From BP-464 sp963825415 (GTDB lineage Bacteria > Actinomycetota > Thermoleophilia > Solirubrobacterales > Solirubrobacteraceae): a stretch of 64,000 nt of DNA. The DNA is taken from NCBI GenBank assembly GCA_963825415.1, contig CAWGTD010000003.1, positions 124,001-188,000 on the forward strand, written 5' to 3'. The notes under the pieces are model-generated. The model worked only from the letters and a program-made list of their open reading frames with translations. It had not been told where the DNA came from and ran no database searches. The position numbers were made by a program, and so were the translations under genes. Shown piece by piece: positions 33,504-45,981 of this stretch (position 1 is the first letter of the stretch; the number at the start of each line of letters is the position of its first letter).

Positions 33504-34255
33504 TCGCTGAACCTCGCCTGTGCATAGAAACCAAGCTGACGCTCGGGCGACAGCTCGACCCAGTCGCTGCCCTGCTCGCACGCGAGCGCCTCGGCGGCCT
33601 CGACCCGCGCGCGAAAGCGGTCGGCCGCCGCGCGCAGCGCGAGCTCGGGATCGACCTTGAGCTTGCGGGCCACGTTGACCGCCGCGAACAGCACGTCGCC
33701 CATCTCGTGGAACACGGCCTCGCGCGTCGCCGCCTCGCGCAGCTCCTCCAGCTCGCCCTCGATCGCGTCGTAGGGGACCTGGTCGAAGTCGAACCCGGTC
33801 GACGCGACGCGGCGCTGCACCTTGCGCGCGTAGAGCGGCCCGGGCAGGTTCTCGGGGACCTCCGCGAAGATCCCCTCCTCGCGCCCGGCCTCCTCGCGCT
33901 TGATCGCGTCCCAGTTGCGCAGCACGTCCGCGGCGTGTTCCACATCGACCTCGCCGAAGACGTGCGGGTGGCGCCGGATGAGCTTCTGGCGGCAGTGCTC
34001 GGCCACGTCGGCGAGCGACCCCGCGCCGCGCTCCTCGAGCAGCAGCGCCAGGAAGTGGACCTGGAACAGCACGTCGCCGAGCTCGTCGAGCAGCTTGGCG
34101 TCGTCGCCGCGATGGGCGGCATCGGCCAGCTCGTAGGCCTCCTCGACGGTGTGCGGGACGATCGAGCGCTCGTCCTGCTCGCGATCCCAGGGGCACTCGC
34201 GCCGCAGGCGGCGCGTCAGCTCGTCCAGGCGCGCGACCGCGTCGGCCGCGCTCAC
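33500..34255 (-). CDS. mazG: MazG nucleoside triphosphate pyrophosphohydrolase
   Basis: A 251 aa two-domain MazG. The first domain carries TVEEAYELADAAHRGDD and LLDELGDVLFQVHF (the EExxE...ExxD metal site), the second VFHEMGDVLFAAVNVARKL. It hydrolyses non-canonical or excess NTPs to NMP and PPi. GTG 34255 overlaps the stop of the foldase gene, and its own stop overlaps eno. The mfd-mazG-eno order is common in actinobacteria. Confidence 0.93.
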   Translation of the reverse strand: MSAADAVARLDELTRRLRRECPWDREQDERSIVPHTVEEAYELADAAHRGDDAKLLDELGDVLFQVHFLALLLEERGAGSLADVAEHCRQKLIRRHPHVFGEVDVEHAADVLRNWDAIKREEAGREEGIFAEVPENLPGPLYARKVQRRVASTGFDFDQVPYDAIEGELEELREAATREAVFHEMGDVLFAAVNVARKLKVDPELALRAAADRFRARVEAAEALACEQGSDWVELSPERQLGFYAQARFSE

Positions 34256-35442
34256 CCGCCGGTGCTGGTGCCGCCCGTGCCCGGAGGCGCCGTCTGCTGC
34301 CCGGGCGCCGCCGTGGTCGTCGTCTTCGGCTTCGGCGCGTTCTTGCAGTCCTGGATCGTGTACTCCTTGCGGCAGTTCGTCCTGTCCTTCCACTTCTTGC
34401 GGAAGTCCTTGACGAACGCATCAAGCGCCTTCTGCTGGTTCTGCGACGCCAGCAGCTGCTTGATCGTCGGCTCGGCCTGCTTGAGCGTCTGCTGGGACGC
34501 GGCCGTGACCTTGGTGACCATGAAGACGTAGTAGCCGAACTGCGTCTTGACCGGCCCGCTGAGCTTGCTCTTCGAGGCGGCGAACACCGCGGTGTCGAGC
34601 GCCTTCTCCTGCTGGCCCTTGGCGACCGCGAGCAGCGTGCCGCCCTGGTTCTTGGAGGCCTGGTCGATCGAGAACTTCTTGGCAACCGACTTCCAGCTCT
34701 GCCCGGACTGGAGCGCGGACTTCGCGGCGTCGGCCCGCGCCTTGGTCTTGGTCAGCACGATGCGGAGATCGCGGCGCTCGGGCTGGGCGAAGCGCTGCTT
34801 GTTCTTGTCGTAGTAGGTCTGGATCTCCTTGGCGTCGACCTTGTCCTTGCCCTTGACGACCTTGGCGCGCAGCTTGTTCGACAGCGCGTCGAGCTTCACG
34901 CGGAACTTGATGTCCTCCAGCGTCATCCCCGAGGTCTTCAGGAACTCCTCGAAGTCCTTCTCCTTGGGGAACGACTGCTTCTTGGTGTCCGCGAACTGCT
35001 TGTCGACTTCCTTGTCGGACACCGACACGTCCTTGTCAGCCGCCTCGCCCTGGATCCACTGCGAAGAGATCAGGAACTGAAGGACCTGGTCGCGCAGCCC
35101 GTTGTACTCCTGCTGGCACTGCGCCTTGAACTGCGCGTCGGTCGGCTTGGGCTGGCCCTTGGCCGGCTTGGGCGCCTTCTCTCGCTTCTCCTTGATGCAC
35201 TGCTCGAAGGCCGGCGGCACCGGAACCTGGGCGGATCCCTTGGGCTGGTCGGGCTCACCGCCACCAGCGGACGAGATCGCTGCGACCTTCATCCAGTGGT
35301 TGAAAGTGTCCTTGGAGATCGAGTCGTCACCGATCTTCGCAACCGCGTTGCCGGGGATCGAATCGCCACCACAGGCGGTGAGGGCAACGGCTGTGACCAC
35401 AAAAAAGGCGCAGAGCGCCAGGAACCGAGAGAAGGTACGCAT
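34252..35442 (-). CDS. PrsA/SurA-type lipoprotein foldase (parvulin PPIase)
   Basis: A 396 aa protein with lipobox VALTACGG, so membrane-anchored and facing outward. An N-terminal SurA-like chaperone helix (AVAKIGDDSISKDTFNHWMK) is followed by a Lys-rich helical domain. The parvulin domain spans about residues 235-330 (QPERRDLRIVLTKTKARADA, WKSVAKKFSIDQASKNQGGT, VKTQFGYYVFMVTKV). The tail is Thr/Pro/Gly-rich. It helps fold exported proteins. It lies 20 bp downstream of mfd. Confidence 0.9.
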   Translation of the reverse strand: MRTFSRFLALCAFFVVTAVALTACGGDSIPGNAVAKIGDDSISKDTFNHWMKVAAISSAGGGEPDQPKGSAQVPVPPAFEQCIKEKREKAPKPAKGQPKPTDAQFKAQCQQEYNGLRDQVLQFLISSQWIQGEAADKDVSVSDKEVDKQFADTKKQSFPKEKDFEEFLKTSGMTLEDIKFRVKLDALSNKLRAKVVKGKDKVDAKEIQTYYDKNKQRFAQPERRDLRIVLTKTKARADAAKSALQSGQSWKSVAKKFSIDQASKNQGGTLLAVAKGQQEKALDTAVFAASKSKLSGPVKTQFGYYVFMVTKVTAASQQTLKQAEPTIKQLLASQNQQKALDAFVKDFRKKWKDRTNCRKEYTIQDCKNAPKPKTTTTAAPGQQTAPPGTGGTSTGG

Positions 35443-35462
35443 GAGGGTCCAATGTAGCGAAG

Positions 35463-38845
<3,383 letters not shown>

Positions 38846-38849
38846 GCTC

Positions 38850-39611
38850 TCAGGCTACGGCGTCGATGTTCAGCCGGACGTAGGGGATCACGGCCGGGTC
38901 GGCGAGCCGCTTCACGACCGCCTCCACGAACGTCCGCTGATGGCGGCGCGGCAGCCGCTCCAGGTGGGCGCCGAGGAGCACCGTGGCGAAGTACTCGACG
39001 GGCGCCTCCGGCTCCACCGGGCGCTCTTCCAGCCAGCACTTCGCGTCGTAGAACCCGGCTTTGCGCAGGCGCTCCTCGGTCTCCTGGGCGCCCGCGAAGT
39101 GCCAGGGATCGAAGCCGGCGAGGTGCTCGGCGTACGGCTCCCGTGCGACGACGTCGGCGATCGCCGCGCGCTCCTCGGCGATGTTGCCCTCGCCCCCGCA
39201 CTGCGCCACGAGCCGCCCGCCGTCGCGCAGCGCGGCGCGCAGCCGGGCGAACAGCCGGTCGTGATCGCCGATCCAGTGGAACGTCGCCGTCGACAGCACC
39301 GCGTCGACGGGCGGATCCAGCTCGAGCTCGAGCAGGTCGGCCTCCTCGACGCGAACGCGAGCGTCCTTGCGCGCGGCGACGAGCCGCTTGCGCGCCGCAT
39401 TGACCATCGCGCGCGAGGCATCGACCGCGATCACCCGGCCGCGGGGCACGCGGTCGACCAGCGCCTCGGTCACGCCACCGGGCCCGCAGCCGGCGTCCAG
39501 CACGGTCTCGTCGCCGCGCAGCGGCAGCCGGCCCAGCACCTCGTGGCCGAGGGCGATCACCCCGCCGCCTACGCGCTCGTAGCTGTCGGCGTCCCAATCG
39601 TGGGGGGTCAC
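38850..39611 (-). CDS. Class I SAM-dependent methyltransferase
   Basis: A 253 aa protein from GTG 39611. The SAM-binding motif is ETVLDAGCGPGGVTEALVDR, then VIAVDASRAMVNAARK (acidic residue of motif II) and AVLSTATFHWIGDHDRLFAR. The HWI element resembles trans-aconitate methyltransferase and BioC-like enzymes. The substrate is unknown. It is coupled to pth by a GTGA overlap and lies 4 bp upstream of mfd. Confidence 0.85.
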   Translation of the reverse strand: MTPHDWDADSYERVGGGVIALGHEVLGRLPLRGDETVLDAGCGPGGVTEALVDRVPRGRVIAVDASRAMVNAARKRLVAARKDARVRVEEADLLELELDPPVDAVLSTATFHWIGDHDRLFARLRAALRDGGRLVAQCGGEGNIAEERAAIADVVAREPYAEHLAGFDPWHFAGAQETEERLRKAGFYDAKCWLEERPVEPEAPVEYFATVLLGAHLERLPRRHQRTFVEAVVKRLADPAVIPYVRLNIDAVA

Positions 39612-40195
39612 GGCGCGGCTTCGCCGAGCACGATCCGCTCCGCCGCGTCGCGCGCGCGCTCGACCAGGTCGCGGACGTCGGCGGCCGGCTGGCGCCACTT
39701 GCCCAGCACGTGCGAAGAGACGATCTCGGGGTCGGTCGTGTCGGGGCGGCCGACGCCGACGCGGACGCGCATGAAGTCGGCAGAGCCCAGGCTCGCCTTC
39801 AGCGACTTCAGGCCGTTGTGGCCCGCCAGGCCGCCGCCGACACGGGAGCGGATCTCGCCGAAGGGCAGGTCGATCTCGTCGTGGACGACCAGGACGTGGT
39901 CGAGATCGACGCGCGTCGCGCCGCGCGCGGGGCTCACCGAGCGGCCGGCCTCGTTCATGAACGTCTGCGGCATCAGGACGGCCACGCGTGGGGATTCCGG
40001 CCCACCCACCGCAGCCCGCCCCTCCGCGATCAGGCCGTCGAACTTCTTGCGCGGCGCGCCGAGGCCCCAGCGCTCGATCAGCGCGCGTGCGACCTCGAAG
40101 CCGACGTTGTGCGGCGTGCCCTCGTAGCGCGGGCCGGGGTTGCCGAGCCCCACGACCAGCCAGTCCGCGGGCGAGACGCCGCCGAACAGGCGCAC
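39608..40195 (-). CDS. pth: Peptidyl-tRNA hydrolase
   Basis: A 195 aa protein. LVVGLGNPGPRYEGTPHNVG includes the catalytic histidine; LMPQTFMNEAGRSV, VVHDEIDLPFGEIRSRVGGG and AGHNGLKSL complete the family signature. It frees tRNA from peptidyl-tRNA that falls off ribosomes. The usual neighbour rplY lies just upstream, but a 100 bp hairpin-forming spacer separates them. Confidence 0.97.
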   Translation of the reverse strand: MRLFGGVSPADWLVVGLGNPGPRYEGTPHNVGFEVARALIERWGLGAPRKKFDGLIAEGRAAVGGPESPRVAVLMPQTFMNEAGRSVSPARGATRVDLDHVLVVHDEIDLPFGEIRSRVGGGLAGHNGLKSLKASLGSADFMRVRVGVGRPDTTDPEIVSSHVLGKWRQPAADVRDLVERARDAAERIVLGEAAP

Positions 40196-40205
40196 GACAG
40201 GCGGT

Positions 40206-40299
40206 TAGTGGGTCACTCCGCGACACCGAACCGCACACCGCGAGTTCCGGAAGCCGGAGCCTCGCCGTGTCCGGCACGACGTCACGGAGTGACCCACTA
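40206..40299. repeat. 94 bp element with 15 bp terminal inverted repeats
   Basis: TAGTGGGTCACTCCG (40206-40220) and CGGAGTGACCCACTA (40285-40299) are perfect reverse complements. Between them is a second nested pairing (GCGAG...CCGG with CCGG...CTCGC near 40240-40266). The right end supplies the rplY stop codon. It could be a strong bidirectional hairpin terminator or a small mobile repeat such as a REP/MITE. Confidence 0.6.
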
Positions 40300-41001
40300 T
40301 TCGCCGCCGGAGTCTTCGGCGTCGGCGGGGGCGTCCTCGCCGCCCGCCTCGCCATCCTCGCCCTCGGCTTCGCCCTCTTCGCCCTCGCCGACGAGGCCGG
40401 TCTCGGTCTCGAGCTCCGGCTCGGGCTCCTCCTCGATGCGCGGCGGCGAGAGGTTGGCGATCACGGTCTCGGGGTCGTCGAGGATCGTGACGCCGGGGGG
40501 CGCCGTGAGCTGGGCCAGCGTGGCGGTGTCGTTGATCTCCATCGCCGACACGTCGAAGTCCAGGAACTCGGGGATCTCGCTCGGCAGCGCCTCGACGGTG
40601 ATCTCGCGCGTGACGTGCTCGAGAACGCCGCCGTCCTTGGAGCCGGGTGCGTCCTCGCCGCCGACGAGATGCACGGCGACGGGGGCGTGGATCGGCTTGT
40701 TGAGGTCGACGCGCAGCAGGTCGATGTGCAGGACCTCGCCGCGGACGGGGTGGCGATGGGCGTCCTTGAGCACGGCCGCCGTGGCCGACTCGCCGTCGCC
40801 GCTGAGCTCGAGCACCGCGCCCGAGGCGTGCAGGGCGTGCCGCAGCTCGCGCGCGTCGACCGCGAAGCACAGCGGGTCCTCGCCGAGGCCGTAGAGAACG
40901 CCGGGGACCATGCCCTCCCGGCGCAGCCGCCGCGTCGCACGCGAGTTCGACGCGTCGCGGTGGTGAATCTTCAGGCTCGTGCTCTTCGTTTCGGTGGCCA
41001 T
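40297..41001 (-). CDS. rplY: 50S ribosomal protein L25 (CTC/TL5 form)
   Basis: A 234 aa protein. The N-terminal 5S rRNA-binding domain has RDASNSRATRRLRREGMVPG and LYGLGEDPLCFAVDARELRH; the CTC C-terminal beta domain covers VEALPSEIPEFLDFDVSAME and TILDDPETVIANL. It ends in an approximately 50 residue acidic Glu/Gly tail, common in high-GC Gram-positives. The ATG at 41001 gives the standard N-terminus. Confidence 0.95.
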   Translation of the reverse strand: MATETKSTSLKIHHRDASNSRATRRLRREGMVPGVLYGLGEDPLCFAVDARELRHALHASGAVLELSGDGESATAAVLKDAHRHPVRGEVLHIDLLRVDLNKPIHAPVAVHLVGGEDAPGSKDGGVLEHVTREITVEALPSEIPEFLDFDVSAMEINDTATLAQLTAPPGVTILDDPETVIANLSPPRIEEEPEPELETETGLVGEGEEGEAEGEDGEAGGEDAPADAEDSGGE

Positions 41002-41015
41002 GGCGGCCGGTCACG

Positions 41016-42911
41016 TTAGCGCCTGCGGCGCTGGCCCAGCTGGGCGGTGGTGGTGAAGATTCGCTGCACGTCGGCCCATGCGGGCTTCTTCTCCCAGGTC
41101 AGCGTCAGCAGGCCCTTCTGGTGCAGCGGAGGCGCGGGGCGCGGGTTGCCGCCGTCCCACTCCGGCCGGACGCGGAACTCCTGCATGGCCCACCAGATCG
41201 CCCCGGACAACCACGGCTTGCTGGCGAACAGGCCGAACTGGAAGTTGACGTAGTCCTGCTGGAACTCATACGTCCCGCGCTCCTCGACCGGCCCGTGCCG
41301 GTTGGCCTCGGCACCGGTCTCGGTGATCACGAGCGCCTTGTCGGGATAACAGGCGTGGACGCTGTCGAGGTAGTCGGAGGCCAGCGTGCGGTCGGCGATC
41401 GAGCCGTTGGGGCCGGGATACCAGCCGAAATACTCGTTGATGCCGATCACGTCCAGCGGGCCGTACTTGAGCTGGCAGCCCGCGTTCGGGTAGCCCGCGA
41501 CGGCGATCCCGACGGGGCGGGTGGGATCGAGGCGGTGGGCGGTGCGCGCCGCCTGCTCGATGTAGAAGCCCTGGACCGGGCCGGGCCGCGGGCTGAGCTC
41601 GTTGGCGATCGACCAGACGATGATCGACGGGTGGTTGCCGTTGATGACGATGTTGTCGCGCAGCTCGTTGGCGGCGAGCTCGCGGACGAGCTTCTGCTTG
41701 AGGTACTTCGTCTTGATCGCGTAGACCGGGATCTCCGACCAGAGCATCACCCCACGTTCGTCGGCCAGCTCCTGGAGCTGAGGGTGCAGCGGGTAGTGCG
41801 CACGGAGCACCGTGGCGCCGGCCTCCTGGGCCGCCGAGATGATCTGGGTGCGCGTCGCGTTGTCGATCGCGAAGCCCTTCTCCAGCGAGTCCTCGTGGAT
41901 GCCGAAGCCGCGGAAGTTCAGCGGCCGGCCGTTGAGCAGCAGGTGGCCGCCGACGACCCGGATCGAGCGGATGCCGGTCGCGGTGAGCCACTTCTGGACG
42001 ACCCGCCCCGATCCGACGCGAGCGTTGAGGCGCAGGGAATAGAGGTTCGGGCTGCCGGGCGCCCACAGCTTGGGCTGGGCGACGCGTATGCGCGTGCTGA
42101 AGCTGACGAAGCGCTTGGGGCCGACCGAGGCGGTGCCGAGGTCGACCGGCTGGGTGCCGAACACGCCGCTGACGTGCACGCGCTGCGCATGGGTGTCGAA
42201 GTTGCGCAGCGTCGTGCGGACGATGACCGTGGCCGCGCAGGTGGCGCACGGCAGCGACGGGTGCACCTGCACGGTGGAGAAGTCGACCTTGTCGACGCGG
42301 CGCAGATAGACCTCCCGCAGGATCCCGCCGTAGTTCCACCATCCGCCCGTCGGCGTGCCCTTGGGGTTGAGCCCCGACGGCGGAAAGTCGGTCGGGTGGC
42401 GCCGATTGTCGACCCGGACCACGAGGTGGTTGACCCCGCGGCGACGCACCAGCGAGCGTGGGAACCGCAGTTCGAAGGGCAGGTACGCGCCGCGATTGCT
42501 CCCGATCGGGCGACCGTTGAGCCACACCCGCGTGCGGTAGTTGACCGACTCGAAGCGGATCACCCACCAGTACGCGCGCGACGCCGACGGCAGCGTGAAG
42601 TCCTTGCGGTACCAGCCCACGGTTCCCGACATCGACTCGCGGCTGGAATCGGTCGCGTTCCAGGCGTTGGGCACCGTCGTCGGGCTCCAGCCGGCGGTGG
42701 AGAAGCTGCGCTGGAAGCCCCGCTGGATCCCGCGGTCGGCGCTGTCGAGGCGAAACAGCCAGCGCCCGCCGACCAGATAGCGGCCGCTCGGGCCGTCCTT
42801 GTAGAGCGCGCCGGCGGTCGGGACGTCGGCGCTCGCCACGCCCGGGCCGCCGACGAGGACGGTGCTCGCGGCGATGACGATCGCGATGGCGGCGGCGGGG
42901 GTCCGGAGCAT
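41016..42911 (-). CDS. Secreted glycoside hydrolase family 2 enzyme (beta-glucuronidase/galactosidase type)
   Basis: A 631 aa protein with a signal peptide cleaved near GVASADVPTA. The jelly-roll sugar-binding domain contains GTVGWYRKDFTLPSASRAYW and VWLNGRPIGSNRGAYLPFE. An immunoglobulin-like domain follows. The TIM barrel has NFRGFGIHEDSLEKG, ILR-type AGATVLRAHYPLHPQL, the acid/base glutamate in IVWSIANELSPRP and the nucleophile in ALVITETGAEANRHG. It lies 14 bp upstream of rplY but is not functionally tied to it; it interrupts the usual prs-rplY neighbourhood. Confidence 0.9.
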   Translation of the reverse strand: MLRTPAAAIAIVIAASTVLVGGPGVASADVPTAGALYKDGPSGRYLVGGRWLFRLDSADRGIQRGFQRSFSTAGWSPTTVPNAWNATDSSRESMSGTVGWYRKDFTLPSASRAYWWVIRFESVNYRTRVWLNGRPIGSNRGAYLPFELRFPRSLVRRRGVNHLVVRVDNRRHPTDFPPSGLNPKGTPTGGWWNYGGILREVYLRRVDKVDFSTVQVHPSLPCATCAATVIVRTTLRNFDTHAQRVHVSGVFGTQPVDLGTASVGPKRFVSFSTRIRVAQPKLWAPGSPNLYSLRLNARVGSGRVVQKWLTATGIRSIRVVGGHLLLNGRPLNFRGFGIHEDSLEKGFAIDNATRTQIISAAQEAGATVLRAHYPLHPQLQELADERGVMLWSEIPVYAIKTKYLKQKLVRELAANELRDNIVINGNHPSIIVWSIANELSPRPGPVQGFYIEQAARTAHRLDPTRPVGIAVAGYPNAGCQLKYGPLDVIGINEYFGWYPGPNGSIADRTLASDYLDSVHACYPDKALVITETGAEANRHGPVEERGTYEFQQDYVNFQFGLFASKPWLSGAIWWAMQEFRVRPEWDGGNPRPAPPLHQKGLLTLTWEKKPAWADVQRIFTTTAQLGQRRRR

Positions 42912-42955
42912 GCGGAGGGCTGAGACACCGAGCGCGTCCCCGAGTTGCTGTGGTC

Positions 42956-43399
42956 TCAGCAGCTCGATTCGTTCCCGATGGGCGCGCTGATGCGCAGCAG
43001 GGTAACGGCGCGACCGGCGACCGCCGTGCCTGTGCGCCGGACCAGCACGCACTGGACGACCGGCAGGCCGCGCCCCACCACGGTCCATGCCACACGCGTG
43101 ACGCCGGTGGCGCCGCCGAGCGCGTAGGCCGTCTTGGAGTTGTAGGAGAGGATCTTCACCGAGCCCGCACGCCGCAGCCGCCGGGCGTCCGCGGTGGCCG
43201 TGGCCCGGCAACGCTCGTCGGCGCGGCACGAAGGCGCCAACAGCTCGAGCATGCGGGGAGCGTCGCCGCTCGCCTGGGCATCGAGCAGCCGGTGGACGGC
43301 ACTGCGCTCGCGCGACTCGGTCGTCAGCCAGCGGGCGACGAGCACCGAGACGGCCGCGAACGCCACGACGCCGAGGGCGATGAGGACGGCGCGAGGCAC
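42956..43399 (-). CDS. Hypothetical secreted or anchored protein
   Basis: A 147 aa protein with an N-terminal hydrophobic segment (VLIALGVVAFAAVSVLVARW), then a helical stretch with CRADERCR, a cysteine near VVQCVLVRR and another at the C-terminus (NESSC). The size and shape resemble the small NTF2-like or Mce-associated exported domains, but I cannot assign it. It lies 44 bp upstream of the GH2 gene on the same strand. Confidence 0.6.
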   Translation of the reverse strand: MPRAVLIALGVVAFAAVSVLVARWLTTESRERSAVHRLLDAQASGDAPRMLELLAPSCRADERCRATATADARRLRRAGSVKILSYNSKTAYALGGATGVTRVAWTVVGRGLPVVQCVLVRRTGTAVAGRAVTLLRISAPIGNESSC

Positions 43400-43542
43400 C
43401 CCAGGAACTTATCCAGCCGTTAGTCGCGCCTTGGTTGGGCTTCAGCCAAGCAGTGAAAACTGCCGCCCGAGACCCCTCCCAGGTTCCGTCCCGCTCCTCC
43501 GTCGGCCTCACCTCTCCCCGGCCGGCGGAGGAGGGACGGAAG

Positions 43543-44268
43543 TCACCCGGTCTCGGGGAATCCCTCGCTCAGCTCCAGGAACCGCTCGACGGAGAGCTCC
43601 TGGTGGGTGAGGCGCTCGGCCAGCCAGTGCGCGTGCTCGGCCGCCCGCGCGGCGAAGTCCTCGAGGCAACGCAGCGGGTCGTCGGGCAAGGAGTACACGT
43701 GCGCGACGTCCTGCTGGGCGCAGGCGATGCCCAGTGGCGGCCGGCCCTCGGCCAGCGTGTGCGCGCCGCAGACCGGCACGACGGTCAGGCCGCGGTCGGG
43801 CGCGGTGAGCGCGACCGGCATCAGGCGGTGGGCCGGCAGGTTGACGCCGAGCGCGATCGAGCGGTCGACCGCCACGTGGTTGCCGACCAGCTCCTGGAGC
43901 GGCTCGCGCCAGACAGCCAGGACGGTGTCGGCGGCGACGATCGCGTCGCGCAGTGCGGCGGCCTGCTCGGTGTAGAGGCCCTCGGCCTCGTCGCGGTCGC
44001 CGGCCAGTGACAAATCGAGATCGCAGGGAACGCGCAGCAGCTCGGCGGCTCCGACGGCTTCGCCGGCCCCGCGGCCGCCGTGGGCGACGTAGGTCTGGAT
44101 CGTGCCCAGGTCGCGGCGGCCGTGGAAGATCACGGTGAGGGCCTCGGAGATCGGCAGGCCCTCGACCTTCAGCGAGACGGCGGCGGCGGAGTCGGCGTCG
44201 ATCAGGGCGCGTTTGAGGAGCTCCTCCGCGTCGCCTTCGGGCCGATCGGGCTGGTCCTGCACCGCCAC
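43543..44268 (-). CDS. Hypothetical alpha/beta protein
   Basis: A 241 aa protein (EELLKRALIDADSAAAVSLK, SEALTVIFHGRRDLGTIQTY, VNLPAHRLMPVALTAPDRGL). It has no signal peptide or membrane segment and a normal residue mix. The C-terminal helix region mentions repeated His and Glu residues (FAARAAEHAHWLAERLTHQE), but there is no clear metal motif. Function unknown. It stands alone, divergent from the DUF4235 gene with 52 bp between starts. Confidence 0.6.
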   Translation of the reverse strand: MAVQDQPDRPEGDAEELLKRALIDADSAAAVSLKVEGLPISEALTVIFHGRRDLGTIQTYVAHGGRGAGEAVGAAELLRVPCDLDLSLAGDRDEAEGLYTEQAAALRDAIVAADTVLAVWREPLQELVGNHVAVDRSIALGVNLPAHRLMPVALTAPDRGLTVVPVCGAHTLAEGRPPLGIACAQQDVAHVYSLPDDPLRCLEDFAARAAEHAHWLAERLTHQELSVERFLELSEGFPETG

Positions 44269-44320
44269 CTCCTTCTACCACCAGGCTAGAGCTGAGGCCG
44301 GTCGGGAAGAATCCTTCCCG

Positions 44321-44608
44321 ATGAAACTCTTCTACAAGCCGTTCGGGATCCTCATGGGGGTCCTTGCCGGATTGATCGGCCGAAAGCTCTTCGGGTTGAT
44401 CTGGGGTCGCTTCGACGACGCCGAACCGCCGGAGGCGACGACCGAGCACTCGCCGTTGCCCAAGGTTCTCGGCGCGGCCGCACTGCAGGGCGCGATCTTC
44501 GCCGGCGTGCGGGCCGGAGTCGAACGGGCCGGTGCGCGCGGGTTCCAGCGGGTCACCGGGGTCTGGCCGGGCGAGAAGGAGCCCGACCCCGCCGGGGACG
44601 CGACCTAG
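44321..44608 (+). CDS. DUF4235 family membrane protein
   Basis: A 95 aa protein. MKLFYKPFGILMGVLAGLIG is a membrane helix with Gly zipper, followed by RKLFGLIWGRFDD, then a second weakly hydrophobic helix (LGAAALQGAIFAGVRAGVER) and FQRVTGVWPGE. This matches DUF4235, a small actinobacterial integral membrane family without known function. It converges with the following gene, with 1 bp between stops. Confidence 0.85.
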   Translation: MKLFYKPFGILMGVLAGLIGRKLFGLIWGRFDDAEPPEATTEHSPLPKVLGAAALQGAIFAGVRAGVERAGARGFQRVTGVWPGEKEPDPAGDAT

Positions 44609-44609
44609 G

Positions 44610-44918
44610 TCAAGGCCCGCCTCCGCCGATCACGAACCCGCGCTGCTCGAGGTCGTCGAGCGCGCTCTCGAAGGCGCCGAAGTCACGGGCAAGCAGGAGG
44701 TCGAGCGGGCGCCCGCGCGGCCCGCCGGCCCGCAGCCAGCGGCGTAGCAGCGCCGGGTCGTGAGGCTCGGTGAGCGTGAGCAGCAGCGCCAGCTCGGGAC
44801 GGTGGGGCAGCTCGTCGCCCGCCAGGACGGTCAGCGCGTCGACGTCGAGGACGGTGAGCAGCTCCTCGTCCGAGAGCGCGAGGCGGTCCTGCAGGAGCCG
44901 CGTCGCGGTCGCGCTCAG
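44610..44918 (-). CDS. Hypothetical Leu-rich protein downstream of prs
   Basis: An approximately 100 aa frame (TRLLQDRLALSDEELLTVLD, RPELALLLTLTEPHDPALLR, DFGAFESALDDLEQRGFVIG). The composition and repeated acidic-Leu pattern look protein-like. No ATG or GTG lies at the front; a CTG at 44918 overlapping the prs stop (CTGA), or an internal GTG, would have to serve. Helical, no motif recognised. Confidence 0.45.
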   Translation of the reverse strand: MSATATRLLQDRLALSDEELLTVLDVDALTVLAGDELPHRPELALLLTLTEPHDPALLRRWLRAGGPRGRPLDLLLARDFGAFESALDDLEQRGFVIGGGGP

Positions 44919-45943
44919 AAGAGCTGGTTCTCGCCGCCGAACACTTCGCTGACGGAGTCGTCGGTGAAGATCCGGCGGATCGAGTCGGTCAGCAGGTCCG
45001 CGCAGGGAAGGACGCGGATGTTGTCGGGCGCGCCCGCCCGCAGCGGGATCGTGTCGGTGACGACGATCTGCTCGAAGTTCGCGCTCGCCAGGTTCTCGTA
45101 GGCGTCGCCCGAGAAGACCGGGTGGGTCGCCGCGGCGTAGACGCGGGCGGCGCCCTCGTCGAGCACGGTCTGGGCGGCGGCCTTCAGCGTGCCGGCCGTG
45201 TCGATCATGTCGTCGACGATGATCGCCGTCTTGCCCTTCACGTCGCCGATCACGTAACCGATCTCGGCGACCTGCTGGGCGGGGCGCTCCTTGTCGAGGA
45301 TCGCGAGCTCGGCGCCGAGCTTGGAGGCGAACTTCTTGTTCAACTTCACGCGGCCGGCGTCCGGCGCGACGATCACCAGGTCGCTCAGACCCAGGTCCTG
45401 GAAGTACTGGGTGAGCATCATCAGCCCGGTCATGTGGTCGACCGGGATGTTGAAGAACCCCTGCACCTGGCCGGCGTGGAGGTCCATGGTGAGGACGCGG
45501 TGGGCGCCGGCGGCCTCGAGGCAGCGGGCGACCAGGCGCGAGCTGATCGGCTCGCGCGGGGCGGACTTCTTGTCCTGGCGGCTGTAGCCGAACCACGGCG
45601 TGACGGCGATGACCCGGTGCGCGCTGGCGCCGACGGCGGCGTCGATGAGCATCAGCAGCTCCATCAGCGCGTCGTTGGCGGTGATCCCGGTCTCCGGGTT
45701 GCCGCACGTCGGCTGGATGATGAAGACGTCGGCGCCGCGGATCGACTCCTCGTAGCGGCAGTAGACCTCGCCGTTGGAGAACGTCCGCAGCGTCACGGGC
45801 CCCAGCTCGACCCCGAGCTTGTCCGCGATGTTCCCCGCGAGGCCCGGGTTCGCGCGCCCGGAGAACAGCATCAGGCGCTTGTCGTACGTGATCGGAAGGC
45901 TGGTGGCGGGCACCGGCTCCGTCGCCGTATTCAGGGCGCTCAT
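44915..45943 (-). CDS. prs: Ribose-phosphate pyrophosphokinase
   Basis: A 342 aa enzyme making PRPP from ribose-5-phosphate and ATP for nucleotides, His and Trp. RTFSNGEVYCRYEESIRGAD, VIAVTPWFGYSRQDKKSAPR (regulatory flexible loop), VLTMDLHAGQVQGFF and the PRPP motif KTAIIVDDMIDTAGTL are all present. ATG 45943 gives a short N-terminal extension relative to others; a GTG about 14 codons upstream is possible. It lies 38 bp downstream of glmU, the usual order. Confidence 0.97.
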   Translation of the reverse strand: MSALNTATEPVPATSLPITYDKRLMLFSGRANPGLAGNIADKLGVELGPVTLRTFSNGEVYCRYEESIRGADVFIIQPTCGNPETGITANDALMELLMLIDAAVGASAHRVIAVTPWFGYSRQDKKSAPREPISSRLVARCLEAAGAHRVLTMDLHAGQVQGFFNIPVDHMTGLMMLTQYFQDLGLSDLVIVAPDAGRVKLNKKFASKLGAELAILDKERPAQQVAEIGYVIGDVKGKTAIIVDDMIDTAGTLKAAAQTVLDEGAARVYAAATHPVFSGDAYENLASANFEQIVVTDTIPLRAGAPDNIRVLPCADLLTDSIRRIFTDDSVSEVFGGENQLF

Positions 45944-45981
45944 GGTCTCGGCGAGTGTAGATCCGGGTGGGGACAGCGCGC

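Noticed and set aside
40196..40296. Small coding gene between rplY and pth
   Set aside because: The frames are short and the sequence is dominated by a long perfect inverted repeat.
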